64,000 bases of DNA from Lachnospiraceae bacterium (GCA_017521985.1 JAFXAZ010000005.1:1-64000), one strand, 5' to 3'; shown: positions 1-8,837, numbered from the stretch's first letter. The notes: generated by a model from the sequence alone, not told the origin. Translations and numbers: made by a program.

Positions 1-376
1 GCTGGTCATGGATATCCCGTGTACTCATTCCCCTTGCATAAAGTGAAATGACTTTTTCTTCGATACCGGAAACATCACGTTGATACTTAGGAATAAGCTT
101 CGGTTCAAACTCCCCATTTCTGTCCCTGGGAACATCAATCTGAAATTCGCCAAACTGACTCTTTAGATTTTTGGGTGAGTGCCCATTTCGTTTGTTGGAG
201 GTATCAAGATCCCCCTTTTGGTTCTTTTCATAACCAAGAGTAGCATCCAGTTCCGCTTCCATAAGTTCCTGCAGGATGTCTTTGAAGCTATCTTTGAGTA
301 AGGAATAGACATCTGCTACGCTGCTGAGATTATTGTCTGTAATAATTTGTCGAATTTGCTCTTTTGCGATTGCCAT
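1..376 (-). CDS. IS256-family (mutator type) transposase, N-terminal part, cut by window edge
   Basis: The reading frame is open from an ATG at 376 to the left edge and gives about 125 residues. Recognisable IS256-family features are the N-terminal stretch LMEAELDATLGYEK, then KRNGHSPK, DVPRDRNGEFEP and SLYARGMSTRDI. The DDE catalytic domain would lie beyond the window. An AAAAGGAG ribosome site precedes the ATG. IS256 transposases cut and paste their own element through a circular intermediate. The terminal inverted repeat should lie in the non-coding stretch just right of 376, but I cannot delimit it without the other end. The family call is solid; intactness cannot be judged. Confidence 0.9.
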   Translation of the reverse strand, partial: MAIAKEQIRQIITDNNLSSVADVYSLLKDSFKDILQELMEAELDATLGYEKNQKGDLDTSNKRNGHSPKNLKSQFGEFQIDVPRDRNGEFEPKLIPKYQRDVSGIEEKVISLYARGMSTRDIHDQ

Positions 377-509
377 AAAAATACTCCTTTTCGATGAGAA
401 TTTGCATATCTTAATTCTTACCAAAAAGGAGACATTTTTTTCCAAAGACACAAACTATTTTACACTACCACTTTAGCCGAAAAATGAATTAGGGTTTTAT
501 GTGATAAAG

Positions 510-545
510 AAAGGCTATCCGAATTTGACAGAGATAGCCTTTTTT
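510..545. terminator. Rho-independent terminator, possibly bidirectional
   Basis: AAGGCTATC and GATAGCCTT form a stem around a short loop, followed by TTTTTT on the plus strand and preceded by an A-rich stretch. It lies between the transposase and the small XRE gene and could end transcription from either side. The rest of the 377-663 gap shows no convincing gene. Confidence 0.7.
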
Positions 546-663
546 ATGATCGTTATTTAGTTCTCATAAAGTTTTCAAAATTAAATCTTTTTTTAGTTCC
601 TCTGATGCAGATTTTTCCGAAACGGAGAGTTTGGAATTTACGGAGTTTTGCTAAATTCATCAT

Positions 664-888
664 TTATTTGCATTTCATACCATACAGAATCCAATTCACA
701 TCATAGCCCAAATCTAAAGCAATGAGTTTTGCCAATGTAGGAGCTATTGTATCCGGGCGATTCTTAGAGTTCCCTGTTAGAAGATATACATAATCTTCTG
801 AAATGCCAAATCTTTCAGCAAATGCCCTTTTTGTCATCTGTTGTTCAGTAATAATCTGATTCAATCTGTCAGCTAATGTCATTAGCAC
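664..888 (-). CDS. Small XRE-type helix-turn-helix regulator
   Basis: A protein of about 74 residues that is almost entirely one Cro/C1-type helix-turn-helix. It has LADRLNQIITEQQMTKRAFA, then ERFGISEDYVYLL as the turn and recognition helix, and ends with a LDLGYDVNWILYG-like tail typical of phage and mobile-element regulators. The chosen start is GTG at 888, because AAAGGA lies six bases upstream; ATG at 882 is the alternative. Targets are unknown. It lies just downstream of and co-directional with the LuxR-type gene, which ends at 922, so the two may be co-transcribed. Confidence 0.75.
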   Translation of the reverse strand: MLMTLADRLNQIITEQQMTKRAFAERFGISEDYVYLLTGNSKNRPDTIAPTLAKLIALDLGYDVNWILYGMKCK

Positions 889-921
889 TATCATTCCTTT
901 CCATTCGCAATGCAAAATATA

Positions 922-2379
922 TTAATTGGCTTCTTTCTGTTTGTTTATCAGAGTAGCAAGTTCCATTCGGCTGTGGACACCCATCTTAGGATAGATTTTT
1001 TTGGTATGATCCTTTACTGTATGTTCCGTAATAAAGAGAATTTTTGCAATATCAGAATTACTGTAACCAAGGCAGATAAGCTCAGCAACTTCTTTCTCCC
1101 TGGCAGTAAGAACACTGAAAGGATCTTCTGTGTCAACGGCGGGTATTTCGGACATTTTATCAGCAGCGGTCACTTCAGGAGCAGGTGCCTCCTCTTTTGT
1201 ATCTTCAGCGACGGAAACCGTACTGTCGGCAATGCGGCGGCGGAGAGTAAACAGGAGAATTGGCTCAAGTTGCATATATACGAACACAAGCACACCCATG
1301 ATCACCGCATAAACAACATACAGTGCGGTAGGCACACCCAGAAACATCTCGGCAATAACAGCGTGGATGAGAACAGCCGTAATGGCAAGCCCAATAATAG
1401 CGGGAGCTATGTACCGTGACGGATAGGATTTCATAATCGGCACACCGTAAAGAGGTGCGAGCATACAAGCTGCCATACCGAATCCAATAAGTACACAGGC
1501 AACGTAGGTAAGTGCGGGAATGTATACCGTAACGAGCATCATAAGGAAACCGAGTCCGCACAGACCAATCAGCAGGGGCATCAGTCGGAAGGGATGAATA
1601 TTCGCTTTCTTATAAAGAAAATACATGGCGAAGCAGGAAAGAGCCGTTACCAGGTATATGATAGACACACCATGCTCGATCTTACCCGCAATCGCAGGGA
1701 CGGAAACTCCCATCAGTGCAATAATGAACGCAAGCAAAACAACACCCCAAATCAGCTTTTTGGGTGCGATAAGACCGTCGCTTTTTTTCACGTATCCGGG
1801 TTGGTGCTCCTTCCCCGTGGGCATGCGGAGGAAAAAGCTAAGCAAAAGCACGAGAGCCACTACCATTGTGAAACGGAAGGTGGAGAAAGGGATGGACACG
1901 ATCTCGTTCTGAACCAATGCGATGAAGAATACCGACACACCGTAGCCAAAGGTCAGATACTTGATACTGCTTTTCTCGGAAAAGTAGTTGACGATCAGGA
2001 AGGTCTCAAAGCCGATCATCAGGCAGCAGCAGAAGATCTGCAGGTAAATGTTAAAGCGAAGAGCATCCTCTGGCAGAGGAAGAAAGAAGCCGATTGCCGA
2101 AACCAGAGCAACACCTGTGGCAATCCTCTGCGTCCATACGATAATCTTTGGTAAAAAGATCATTATAAGGATACTCAGTATGTAACAAACCGCTGTCAGC
2201 AAGGTGCCGTAATCTATGTTAATGGGGATCGGGATCTTCCCATCCATTGCAGAGGACGGCTCCAGGAAATAATAGATAAATCCCATCTGCCAAAAGGTAA
2301 ACATAGCGAAGCAGACGAGCAGCCACAAGGGCCGTTCCAGTCTCTTTTTCTGATTTTCTGAAAGAAGTAAGTGGTTCAT
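922..2379 (-). CDS. Membrane-bound LuxR-family regulator with MFS-like sensor
   Basis: A 485-residue protein. Residues about 15-385 hold a run of roughly twelve hydrophobic segments resembling a major facilitator fold. A linker follows, then a C-terminal LuxR helix-turn-helix at about 420-480 (LTAREKEVAELICLGYSNSD, HTVKDHTKKIYPKMGVHSR). This architecture is known from gut anaerobes, where such proteins often sit beside or divergent from genes they control. Here it is divergent from the zinc-ribbon cluster starting at 2,665, and repeated ATCCCAC sites lie in the shared region. I infer it senses a ligand at the membrane and controls that cluster or itself. The ligand is unknown. Confidence 0.85.
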   Translation of the reverse strand: MNHLLLSENQKKRLERPLWLLVCFAMFTFWQMGFIYYFLEPSSAMDGKIPIPINIDYGTLLTAVCYILSILIMIFLPKIIVWTQRIATGVALVSAIGFFLPLPEDALRFNIYLQIFCCCLMIGFETFLIVNYFSEKSSIKYLTFGYGVSVFFIALVQNEIVSIPFSTFRFTMVVALVLLLSFFLRMPTGKEHQPGYVKKSDGLIAPKKLIWGVVLLAFIIALMGVSVPAIAGKIEHGVSIIYLVTALSCFAMYFLYKKANIHPFRLMPLLIGLCGLGFLMMLVTVYIPALTYVACVLIGFGMAACMLAPLYGVPIMKSYPSRYIAPAIIGLAITAVLIHAVIAEMFLGVPTALYVVYAVIMGVLVFVYMQLEPILLFTLRRRIADSTVSVAEDTKEEAPAPEVTAADKMSEIPAVDTEDPFSVLTAREKEVAELICLGYSNSDIAKILFITEHTVKDHTKKIYPKMGVHSRMELATLINKQKEAN

Positions 2380-2445
2380 AAAAAATCTCCTTTGTATATG
2401 CCAAAAAGCCGCATTTTGTATGTATTTTATGTGTGTTTTGAGGGA

Positions 2446-2496
2446 TATCCCACGAAAAAAGGGGGTATCCCACCAAAAACCCCACCAACGTGGGAT
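2446..2496. promoter_or_regulatory. Repeated ATCCCAC/GTGGGAT half-sites, candidate LuxR operator
   Basis: TATCCCACGAAAAA (2446-2459) and TATCCCACCAAAAA (2466-2479) are direct repeats exactly 20 bp apart. They are followed by CCCAC-CAAC-GTGGG (2481-2494), whose right arm continues as GTGGGAT, the reverse complement of the repeated core. The array lies 67-117 bp upstream of the LuxR-type start. Two-helical-turn spacing of identical sites fits a dimeric regulator. That the neighbouring LuxR protein binds here is inference. Confidence 0.5.
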
Positions 2497-2533
2497 GGTT
2501 AAACGGGAATAAAATATCTATAATGGTATCATA

Positions 2534-2561
2534 CAATGAGAAAAAATAATATTTCTCATTG
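2534..2561. promoter_or_regulatory. Perfect 10-bp inverted repeat in divergent intergenic region
   Basis: CAATGAGAAA (2534-2543) and TTTCTCATTG (2552-2561) are perfect complements with an 8-base A/T spacer. The palindrome lies between the divergent regulator (start 2,379) and the gene at 2,665, where promoters for both should be. There is no T tract for plus-strand termination, so an operator is more likely than a terminator. Confidence 0.4.
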
Positions 2562-2664
2562 AGCGGTGTACATATTATACTACAAAATCTTGAATTCTTC
2601 AAGATTAGAAAAAAGTGACTTGTACACAGATTATTGTGTGGGAATTGCAGAACGGAGGTGTGAA

Positions 2665-2991
2665 ATGCGGCAGTTCTATGAGCATGTCCGGGTGGACAAG
2701 GAAACATTACGGTTCAGTGTGACGTGCCCTATCTGTGGAAAGAGAGAATATGGAATGCAGTTGCCATTCTTATGCAGAGGGATACGGATACTTGCCAGAT
2801 GCGAAAAAGGAAAGGCCAATAAACTAAGTCAGAGAATTTACAATCAGACGAAAGCAAATGCGGTTCAGCAGCTTGCAATGCATTTTAACCAATGCCGAAG
2901 TTGCTATCGTTTCGTATGTGATGATTGTTATGATGTCGCTGATTCAGAGGGAGCCTGCAAGGAGTGTGTAAAAAAGAAACATGAAAAATAA
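2665..2991 (+). CDS. Small Cys-rich putative zinc-binding protein
   Basis: A 108-residue soluble protein without signal peptide or membrane segment. It has an N-terminal CPICGK knuckle followed downstream by other Cys, then a C-terminal cluster (CRSCYRFVCDDC, CKEC) typical of a zinc finger. The start at 2665 follows GGAGGTG with ideal spacing, whereas the longer upstream frame has no ribosome site. Its Cys layout (an xxCxxC motif, then HFxxCxxCxxxVCDxCxxxxxGxCxxC) closely matches the protein at 17,024, so the two are probably paralogues. It is the first gene of the long plus-strand cluster and overlaps the next gene by 11 bases. Function unknown. Confidence 0.75.
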   Translation: MRQFYEHVRVDKETLRFSVTCPICGKREYGMQLPFLCRGIRILARCEKGKANKLSQRIYNQTKANAVQQLAMHFNQCRSCYRFVCDDCYDVADSEGACKECVKKKHEK

Positions 2992-3640
2992 GATTACATC
3001 GATATTACCGCTAGTTATCATTCTTCTGATTGTTTTGACTGGTTGTGGGATGACAGAAAATAATTTGCAACATGATCTACAGCAGGACCAGGAACAGAGC
3101 AGCGCGGAAAGTAAAGAAGATATTCTTTTTGGCAGTTCCATTCTTCAAATACTTTCGGAAAAAGACAACACATCGACAGAAGAGACCGAAATTGTAAATA
3201 TGCCCGGATCGGTGGATGAAAAGGTGCAGAATGTAGAAGAGAGTGCAGAGACGGTAGAAAAAGAAGAAGATTCAGAGGAAGCGGATACATCAGAAGAATT
3301 ACAGACGGGTATCGAAAATGAATCGGAAACCTTTGCAGAAGAATCTTATTGGCCGGAAAATGAATACACAAAACAGATTTCAAAACCGGATTTTGAAATC
3401 ATTTCTGCCGGAGTGGATGAGATAGGTTTCTTTGCAGATTTTGCTTCATCCGTAACAACCAAGGATGTTATAGCGTATGCAGATGTGGTAAAAAACAGTG
3501 GTTTTAATATTGATGTTGAAATCGATGCAAGAGCATATGAGGGAGAGTCAAGATATCTCTTTTGGGCATACAACAAAGCAGGGTATTTTGTGGAGATTTA
3601 TTGGTATTCCAGCGGAAGCGGAATGGCAATGAGAAAATAG
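2981..3640 (+). CDS. Putative surface lipoprotein, acidic linker
   Basis: A 219-residue protein with a short basic N-terminus, a hydrophobic segment and the lipobox LTGC (Cys at about residue 22), so it is predicted to be lipid-anchored outside the membrane. Residues about 60-125 are a Glu/Ser-rich linker. The C-terminal 85 residues (IISAGVDEIGFFADF to the end) look like a small alpha/beta domain with the pattern YxxxVxxxGF followed by a beta hairpin. A similar pattern occurs at the C-terminus of the protein at 8,838. It overlaps the preceding gene, suggesting translational coupling. Confidence 0.75.
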   Translation: MKNKITSILPLVIILLIVLTGCGMTENNLQHDLQQDQEQSSAESKEDILFGSSILQILSEKDNTSTEETEIVNMPGSVDEKVQNVEESAETVEKEEDSEEADTSEELQTGIENESETFAEESYWPENEYTKQISKPDFEIISAGVDEIGFFADFASSVTTKDVIAYADVVKNSGFNIDVEIDARAYEGESRYLFWAYNKAGYFVEIYWYSSGSGMAMRK

Positions 3641-3721
3641 AAAGACTGGATGTTTCCAGATAGTTATTTTATGAAAAAACTGAATAAAGAAAACAAATTT
3701 ATTTAACAGGAGGAATTACAT

Positions 3722-4372
3722 ATGGCATTTTTTGACAAACTGAATGATTTTGCAAAGAACATCGGAGACAAGACAACGGACGCCATCGAGACCGGAAAAC
3801 TGAACAGTAAGATCAACGCAGAGAACGTTGCGGCTGGAGAGGAACTGAAAAAGATCGGTACCTACTATTACAATCTGTTTGTGGCAGGGGATACAAGCGG
3901 TGCCGTAGTTCCGGAAGTTCTGGAATTCTGTCAGAATGCAAAGGCTCACTATGAAGCAGCAGCGGCAGCACAGGCAGAAATTGAGAAAATCAAAGCGGAT
4001 AACGAAGCGGCAAAAGCAGCGGCAGCAGCACAGGCAGCCGCTCCCGTGACACCGATAGTGCCTGCAGCAGCTCCGACAGCAGGGTTGACCTGCAGTGCCT
4101 GCGGTGCTGTGAATGCAGAAGGAACCAAATTCTGTCAGAATTGCGGCGGAAAGCTGGAGCCTCCTGCACCGGTAGTGGTGGAAGGAAATATCTGCCCCGG
4201 TTGCGGAGCAACGAATGATGCAGGCGTAAAATTCTGCAGAGAATGCGGAAGCAAGCTGGAAACACCGGCTCCTGCACCGGAAGTACCTGCAAAACGGTTC
4301 TGTGTTTCCTGTGGAACAGAGATGGCACCGGGTGTGAAGTTCTGCCCTCAGTGTGGACAGAAAAATGAATAA
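3722..4372 (+). CDS. Coiled-coil protein with three C-terminal zinc ribbons
   Basis: A 216-residue soluble protein preceded by an AGGAGG site. Residues 1-60 are amphipathic (FFDKLNDFAKNIGDKTTDAI), and residues 75-105 form an Ala/Glu/Lys-rich coiled coil. Three zinc ribbons follow at about 123-145, 158-180 and 194-216, each of the form CxxCGxxxxxGxxFCxxCG. The same head-plus-three-ribbons plan recurs in the protein at 16,102. Ribbons of this type usually mediate protein contacts and are common in membrane-associated proteins of Clostridia. The partner is probably among the neighbouring ribbon proteins; the function is unknown. Confidence 0.8.
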   Translation: MAFFDKLNDFAKNIGDKTTDAIETGKLNSKINAENVAAGEELKKIGTYYYNLFVAGDTSGAVVPEVLEFCQNAKAHYEAAAAAQAEIEKIKADNEAAKAAAAAQAAAPVTPIVPAAAPTAGLTCSACGAVNAEGTKFCQNCGGKLEPPAPVVVEGNICPGCGATNDAGVKFCRECGSKLETPAPAPEVPAKRFCVSCGTEMAPGVKFCPQCGQKNE

Positions 4373-4406
4373 TCAAAAGAAAATCAGTAGTAGGAGGAAA
4401 TGACGT

Positions 4407-5525
4407 ATGACAGCAAAACAACTTTTTTCTAAAACAATGCCTTTTGTTTGGGCGAAATTGTTATTGGGCGGAGCAACCGTTTTAGTCTGTGTGATCCTTT
4501 TGGCTATCTTTATGGGACTGGGCTGGCTGTTCGGAGATACCGCCATTGTAATCATGTTTATTCTCTGGCTGGGTTCTATCGGAGCGGTAAGATACTTTAT
4601 TATGCATGCCCTGGGTTATCTGGTAAAAGCCGGACATATCGCGGTCATCGCAGAAGCCTGCTTTACCGGACAGATTCCCGCCAATCAGGTAGCTTACGGA
4701 AAGGAAATGGTAACAAAGCGTTTTGCCACATCTGCAATCTATTTTGCGGTTGACCAGCTGATTTCCGGTGCTGTAAAGCAGATTCAGGATAAAATCGCCA
4801 AGTTAGGCAATAAGTTAGATTTTATACCCGGTATGGGTGCAGTAGCAGGTTTGGCTCAGTTCTTTGTCAGTATTTCCTTGGGATACATAGATGAATGTTG
4901 TTTGGGATGGACCTTTTATAATAAAGATCAGGGTGCATTCAAGAGTGCAGCAGACGGCGTAGTCATCTACGCACAGAACTGGAAGGTGCTTTTAAAGGAT
5001 GCAGCCAAGACCATGCTGAAGGTTATATTACTGACCGTTTTGGTGGCATTGCTGATCTTTGTTCCCATCGGTCTATTGTTCAAACTTCTTAAATGGAGCG
5101 GATTTGTAGCATTTGTACTGGCACTGTTGATCGCATGGGTAGTAAAGTTTGCGTTCATGGACAGCTATATCATGATCCAGATGATGGCTTCTTACATGAG
5201 TGTAGCTCCTAATACCGTAATTACTTTTGATCTGTATTCAACACTGTGTACATGGTCCAAGAAGTTCAAGGAACTCTTTACCAAGGGACAGGAGGAAGCA
5301 CCTCAGGCAGCTTATGCAGGTGCAGCGGCAACTGGCGGTCAGGCCTATGCAGGTGCTGCAGGTCAGACTTTCGCAGGAAATGCAGGTACCGTAAATCCGG
5401 TTCAGCAGGCATATACAGCTCCGACAGCGGCAGCTCCGGCGGCAGGTGCAAAATTCTGTGGCCAGTGCGGATTTAAGAATGAAGCAGGTACCAAATTCTG
5501 CGGGTCCTGCGGAGCAAAACTGTAA
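4407..5525 (+). CDS. Multi-pass membrane protein with C-terminal zinc ribbon
   Basis: A 372-residue protein with hydrophobic segments near residues 10-50, 55-80, 150-170, 198-230 and 235-262. An Ala/Gly/Gln-rich low-complexity linker (about 295-345) leads to one zinc ribbon at the extreme C-terminus (FCGQCGFKNEAGTKFCGSCG). An AGGAGG site lies just upstream. The ribbon should be cytosolic because zinc ribbons do not normally fold outside. The stop codon overlaps the next start (TAATG). I do not recognise the membrane domain; it is neither an obvious transporter nor an enzyme. Confidence 0.75.
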   Translation: MTAKQLFSKTMPFVWAKLLLGGATVLVCVILLAIFMGLGWLFGDTAIVIMFILWLGSIGAVRYFIMHALGYLVKAGHIAVIAEACFTGQIPANQVAYGKEMVTKRFATSAIYFAVDQLISGAVKQIQDKIAKLGNKLDFIPGMGAVAGLAQFFVSISLGYIDECCLGWTFYNKDQGAFKSAADGVVIYAQNWKVLLKDAAKTMLKVILLTVLVALLIFVPIGLLFKLLKWSGFVAFVLALLIAWVVKFAFMDSYIMIQMMASYMSVAPNTVITFDLYSTLCTWSKKFKELFTKGQEEAPQAAYAGAAATGGQAYAGAAGQTFAGNAGTVNPVQQAYTAPTAAAPAAGAKFCGQCGFKNEAGTKFCGSCGAKL

Positions 5526-6997
5526 TGAAAGAGAAAAATTTGAAAAAACTCACGATTTTACATTCCAATGATATGCACGGAGATTTCCAGGCGGAGCAGG
5601 TAGATGACAAACTCATCGGCGGTGTGTCTTTTTTATCCGGTTATATTCAGAGGGCGCGTGCAGAAGAGGAAAATGTACTCTATGTGGTATCCGGGGATAT
5701 GTTCCGGGGTTCCGTGATCGACAGTGAATTTAAGGGACTTTCCACCATTGAGATCATGAATCTGCTGGGGCCGGATGTGGCCACCTTAGGAAACCATGAA
5801 ATCGATTACGGGATCGGGCATCTGCTCTTTTTGGAGAAATGTGCCCGTTTCCCCATTATCAATGCCAACCTGTATCTTACCACCAATCAGCTTCGGCTGT
5901 TTAAGAGTCATGAAATGGTAAAGATCGGCGGCATGAAGATATTGTTTATTGGCATTCTCACAGAGGAAGTTCTTGCACAGGCCAGACAGGACCGGCTGAT
6001 CGGTTCCTTTGTGGATGTCCGTGAGGCTGCTGCGGAGGTAGGAAAAATCTGTAATGCCTATCAGACGGAGGATGTGGATCTGACAGTTTTGCTTACCCAT
6101 ATCGGCTTTGAGCAGGATAAGCAGCTGGCGGCTTTATTGGATCCCCGGTGGGGTATCGACCTGATCATTGGCGGACACAGCCATACATTTCTGGAGCAGC
6201 CTCATGTGGAGGCGGGGATTCCCATTGTACAGGCGGTTACAGGAACGGATCAGATCGGCAGGTTTGATATTCTGGTCGATACGGACAAAAATGCAGTAGA
6301 TAGTTATACTTGGGAATTGATCCCCATTGATGACAGTCATTGTCCAAGGGATACTGCGTTGGAAACGTTGATCGGAAAATATCAGGCAGTCACAACTGAA
6401 AAATACAGTCGCTATATCACACGATTAGCAGATACCTACACCCATCCCCGGCGGGATCGGGAATCCCAGTTGGGTAAACTTTTCGCAGATATTCTGCGGG
6501 ACAGTCTGGGACTGGACATTATGATGCTGGGTTCCGGCAGTCTGCGGATGCCCCAGATGGGGCCTATCGTGACGTTGAAGGAGCTTACCCAGATGTTTCC
6601 TTTCCACGAGGAGATTTTCCGGATCACATTAACCGGTCAGCAGTTAAAGGATATGCTTACCCACGTATATCGTCCGGAGGCATTGAAGTCGGATCATGCG
6701 GAATATTATCAGTATTCCAAAGGAATGAAAATCGTGGTGTCATTGGGAGAAGAACGGATAAAGGAACTGTCCTTTGAGGGAGCAGAAATTCCGGATGATA
6801 AACGGTTTCGCATCGGTATTCAGGGCTATCACTTCAAAAATATGGAAGAGATTCTGGGATTGAAGGAAGAAATGGTGGCAAAAAATGCTCCCTGCAAGGT
6901 GGTGGCTACCACTGTTCTGGATGTACTGGAAGAAATTCTGTGTCAGATGGAATTGCTGGTATGTCCGGAAGATGAGAGATGGATTATGATGCCTTGA
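5525..6997 (+). CDS. 5'-nucleotidase / cyclic phosphodiesterase-type metallophosphatase, apparently cytosolic
   Basis: A 490-residue two-domain protein of the UshA/CpdB family, which hydrolyses nucleoside monophosphates or related phosphoesters. The N-terminal calcineurin-like domain shows all dimetal motifs: HSNDMHGD, SGDMFRG, LGNHEIDYG, LLTHIG and GGHSHTF. The C-terminal domain (about 300-470) has the family's SQLGKLFADILRD and GSGSLR segments. Family members are normally exported, but this one starts MKEKNLKKLTILHSND with no signal peptide and so should act in the cytosol. It is translationally coupled to the upstream ribbon protein. Its substrate cannot be read from the sequence. Confidence 0.88.
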   Translation: MKEKNLKKLTILHSNDMHGDFQAEQVDDKLIGGVSFLSGYIQRARAEEENVLYVVSGDMFRGSVIDSEFKGLSTIEIMNLLGPDVATLGNHEIDYGIGHLLFLEKCARFPIINANLYLTTNQLRLFKSHEMVKIGGMKILFIGILTEEVLAQARQDRLIGSFVDVREAAAEVGKICNAYQTEDVDLTVLLTHIGFEQDKQLAALLDPRWGIDLIIGGHSHTFLEQPHVEAGIPIVQAVTGTDQIGRFDILVDTDKNAVDSYTWELIPIDDSHCPRDTALETLIGKYQAVTTEKYSRYITRLADTYTHPRRDRESQLGKLFADILRDSLGLDIMMLGSGSLRMPQMGPIVTLKELTQMFPFHEEIFRITLTGQQLKDMLTHVYRPEALKSDHAEYYQYSKGMKIVVSLGEERIKELSFEGAEIPDDKRFRIGIQGYHFKNMEEILGLKEEMVAKNAPCKVVATTVLDVLEEILCQMELLVCPEDERWIMMP

Positions 6998-7020
6998 TAA
7001 TAGGAGGCTTGCGTATTATT

Positions 7021-8358
7021 ATGAAAAAATTTCTAACGATCATATTAGTATTTGTTTTTGCATTGGCTTTCGAGTCGGTAACAGCCTTTGCGGCAGGGGA
7101 GGAGGATCTCTCACAGTTTACCTTCCCGAAACCAAAAGCACCAAACTATTTTGTATATACGGACGGGGATGCCGGTGAAGGACAGCATGATGATATGCGG
7201 ATGATCATGGTTGCGGATCCGGAAGTGACAGCACTGGCGGCGGAGTACGACAGGGACAGTGATGCATTCTATGAGAAATACGGCATTTATTCCTTTGCCA
7301 TATCCATGCAGTACGACGTATCCCTGGATGATGAGGAACACTGGCAGCACAATGAGGAATGGGATAAGGAGTACTATAATGATGGTATCGGACAGGGATA
7401 TCCCTATAACAGCATCCGTGGGGAAATGATGGAGGACTTCGAGTTCTTCTGGCTCACTTATTACGAAGGGAAGGATTCCAATACCTTTGTTCCCTACCAG
7501 CCGGCGATTCTTACGGATGTAAAGAAATGGACGGATTGGGAGGAAGAGATTTATTCCTTTGATACGGAAAACCACAACCTGTATATCCGTTGCCGCTATT
7601 ATATGGAGTGGGAGCCCTATGATGCAGAAAAGGACGAAGTCGGAGAAAAGCAGAGTAAGTTCAGCGAATGGTCTGACAGTGCTATTTTCGGAAAAAATTC
7701 TACCCAGATCACTCCGGAAGAGCCTACTACTTATGAAGCACCGATGATTTCCGATTTAAAGATTATCCTGCCGGAAGAGTATGAGGAAAACTGCCATTTG
7801 GAGTATGCACAAACCACCCCGGAGTCCGTGTGGCTGACCAATGTGTATTATCTCATGACAGGGGACGGATATTTTGACGGTCTGGAAACCCAGATCAGCA
7901 TAGATGACGGAGAGTGGCAGACATATAATACTGCGGACAGCTGGGGAGACTGGTGTATTTCAAACGGAACCCGCGGTGCCTATGGCGACGATGTGGTAAT
8001 CGCAGAAGACAGCCATGTGAAGCTGCGGATCCGATTCTTAGGTGCCCACGGTCCTTCTGAGTGGTCCAATGTGGCAGAGGTAAACGGAGGCGGCACCAAT
8101 GAAGTCCGGGAAACTGAGAAAAAGCCTGTGAAAGAACCGGTCAGCATGGTGGAAGAGGAGAAATGTTCCCTCTGCGGATTTTGTCCGGTACCCTTGGGGG
8201 TGTGTATCCTTATCTGGCTGGTGATTATCATAGCTGTGGTTTTGATCATTGTGCTGATTGTTGTACTGGCTGGAAAAAAGAAGAAATGTCCGGCTTGTAA
8301 GACAATATATGAGAAACAAGATAAGTTTTGTCCCAATTGCGGGCGGCGATTAAAGTAA
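7021..8358 (+). CDS. Exported membrane-anchored protein with C-terminal cytosolic zinc ribbon
   Basis: The start at 7021 follows a GGAGG site. It gives a signal peptide ending near AFAA (residue about 23), a large extracellular domain rich in Asp, Glu, Trp and Tyr (about 25-385), one transmembrane segment (about 391-418, ILIWLVIIIAVVLIIVL), a Lys-rich stop-transfer and then a C-terminal ribbon (CPACKTIYEKQDKFCPNCG). A Cys cluster (CSLCGFC) lies just outside the membrane segment. The protein therefore links an outside domain to an inside ribbon. The extracellular domain may contain fibronectin-type folds but I do not recognise it. Confidence 0.8.
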   Translation: MKKFLTIILVFVFALAFESVTAFAAGEEDLSQFTFPKPKAPNYFVYTDGDAGEGQHDDMRMIMVADPEVTALAAEYDRDSDAFYEKYGIYSFAISMQYDVSLDDEEHWQHNEEWDKEYYNDGIGQGYPYNSIRGEMMEDFEFFWLTYYEGKDSNTFVPYQPAILTDVKKWTDWEEEIYSFDTENHNLYIRCRYYMEWEPYDAEKDEVGEKQSKFSEWSDSAIFGKNSTQITPEEPTTYEAPMISDLKIILPEEYEENCHLEYAQTTPESVWLTNVYYLMTGDGYFDGLETQISIDDGEWQTYNTADSWGDWCISNGTRGAYGDDVVIAEDSHVKLRIRFLGAHGPSEWSNVAEVNGGGTNEVRETEKKPVKEPVSMVEEEKCSLCGFCPVPLGVCILIWLVIIIAVVLIIVLIVVLAGKKKKCPACKTIYEKQDKFCPNCGRRLK

Positions 8359-8375
8359 GATTGGAGGAAGAGCGA

Positions 8376-8792
8376 ATGAGAAACAGAAGATTTTTAGCAG
8401 TATTTTTGGCACTGGTAATGATTTTGACATTGACAGCCTGCGGTGGAGGCAGCAATAAAAAAGCAATTGTCGGTACTTGGAAACTGATAGATACCGAGAC
8501 AGAAACCGAGTATGGTCTGGGTATTGAGTTTGAAAAAGATGGTACGCTCCGCTATGGATTGACCGAGGATGTGCTGGCAGGTCTGGCCGGGGCAGATGAA
8601 GAAGATGCAGAAGATGTTTTGGCAGGACTGGATATGTTGTTGTCCATGGAATATGAAATTAAGAGCGATACAGAGATGGAGATTACCATGAAAGCTTTGT
8701 TTGGTCTTGCAAAAGAGTCTGCAACCATCCCCTATACACTGGACGGAGATACTCTTGTCTTTGATGGAGCAACCTATACACGCGTGAAATAA
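8376..8792 (+). CDS. Small lipoprotein with lipocalin-like domain
   Basis: A 138-residue protein starting at 8376 after a GGAGG site. It has a signal sequence and lipobox LTAC (Cys at about 22). The mature part begins IVGTWKLIDTETE and continues with beta-strand patterns (IEFEKDGTLRYG, YEIKSDTEMEITM, IPYTLDGDTLVFDG) like the lipocalin-like small lipoproteins of Clostridia. These are thought to form one beta-barrel domain; the ligand is unknown. It sits between two ribbon-bearing membrane proteins in the same direction. Confidence 0.75.
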   Translation: MRNRRFLAVFLALVMILTLTACGGGSNKKAIVGTWKLIDTETETEYGLGIEFEKDGTLRYGLTEDVLAGLAGADEEDAEDVLAGLDMLLSMEYEIKSDTEMEITMKALFGLAKESATIPYTLDGDTLVFDGATYTRVK

Positions 8793-8837
8793 GTTATACA
8801 ATCGAACAAAACGGCATAAGAAGGAAGGTAGGAGAAT

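Noticed and set aside
553-660. 35-codon minus-strand frame right after the small XRE gene
   Set aside because: No ribosome site, basic composition without motif, and it runs toward a terminator; too weak to call.
910-2154. Plus-strand frames opposite the LuxR-type gene
   Set aside because: They mirror a well-supported 485-residue gene and have no ribosome sites or recognisable domains.
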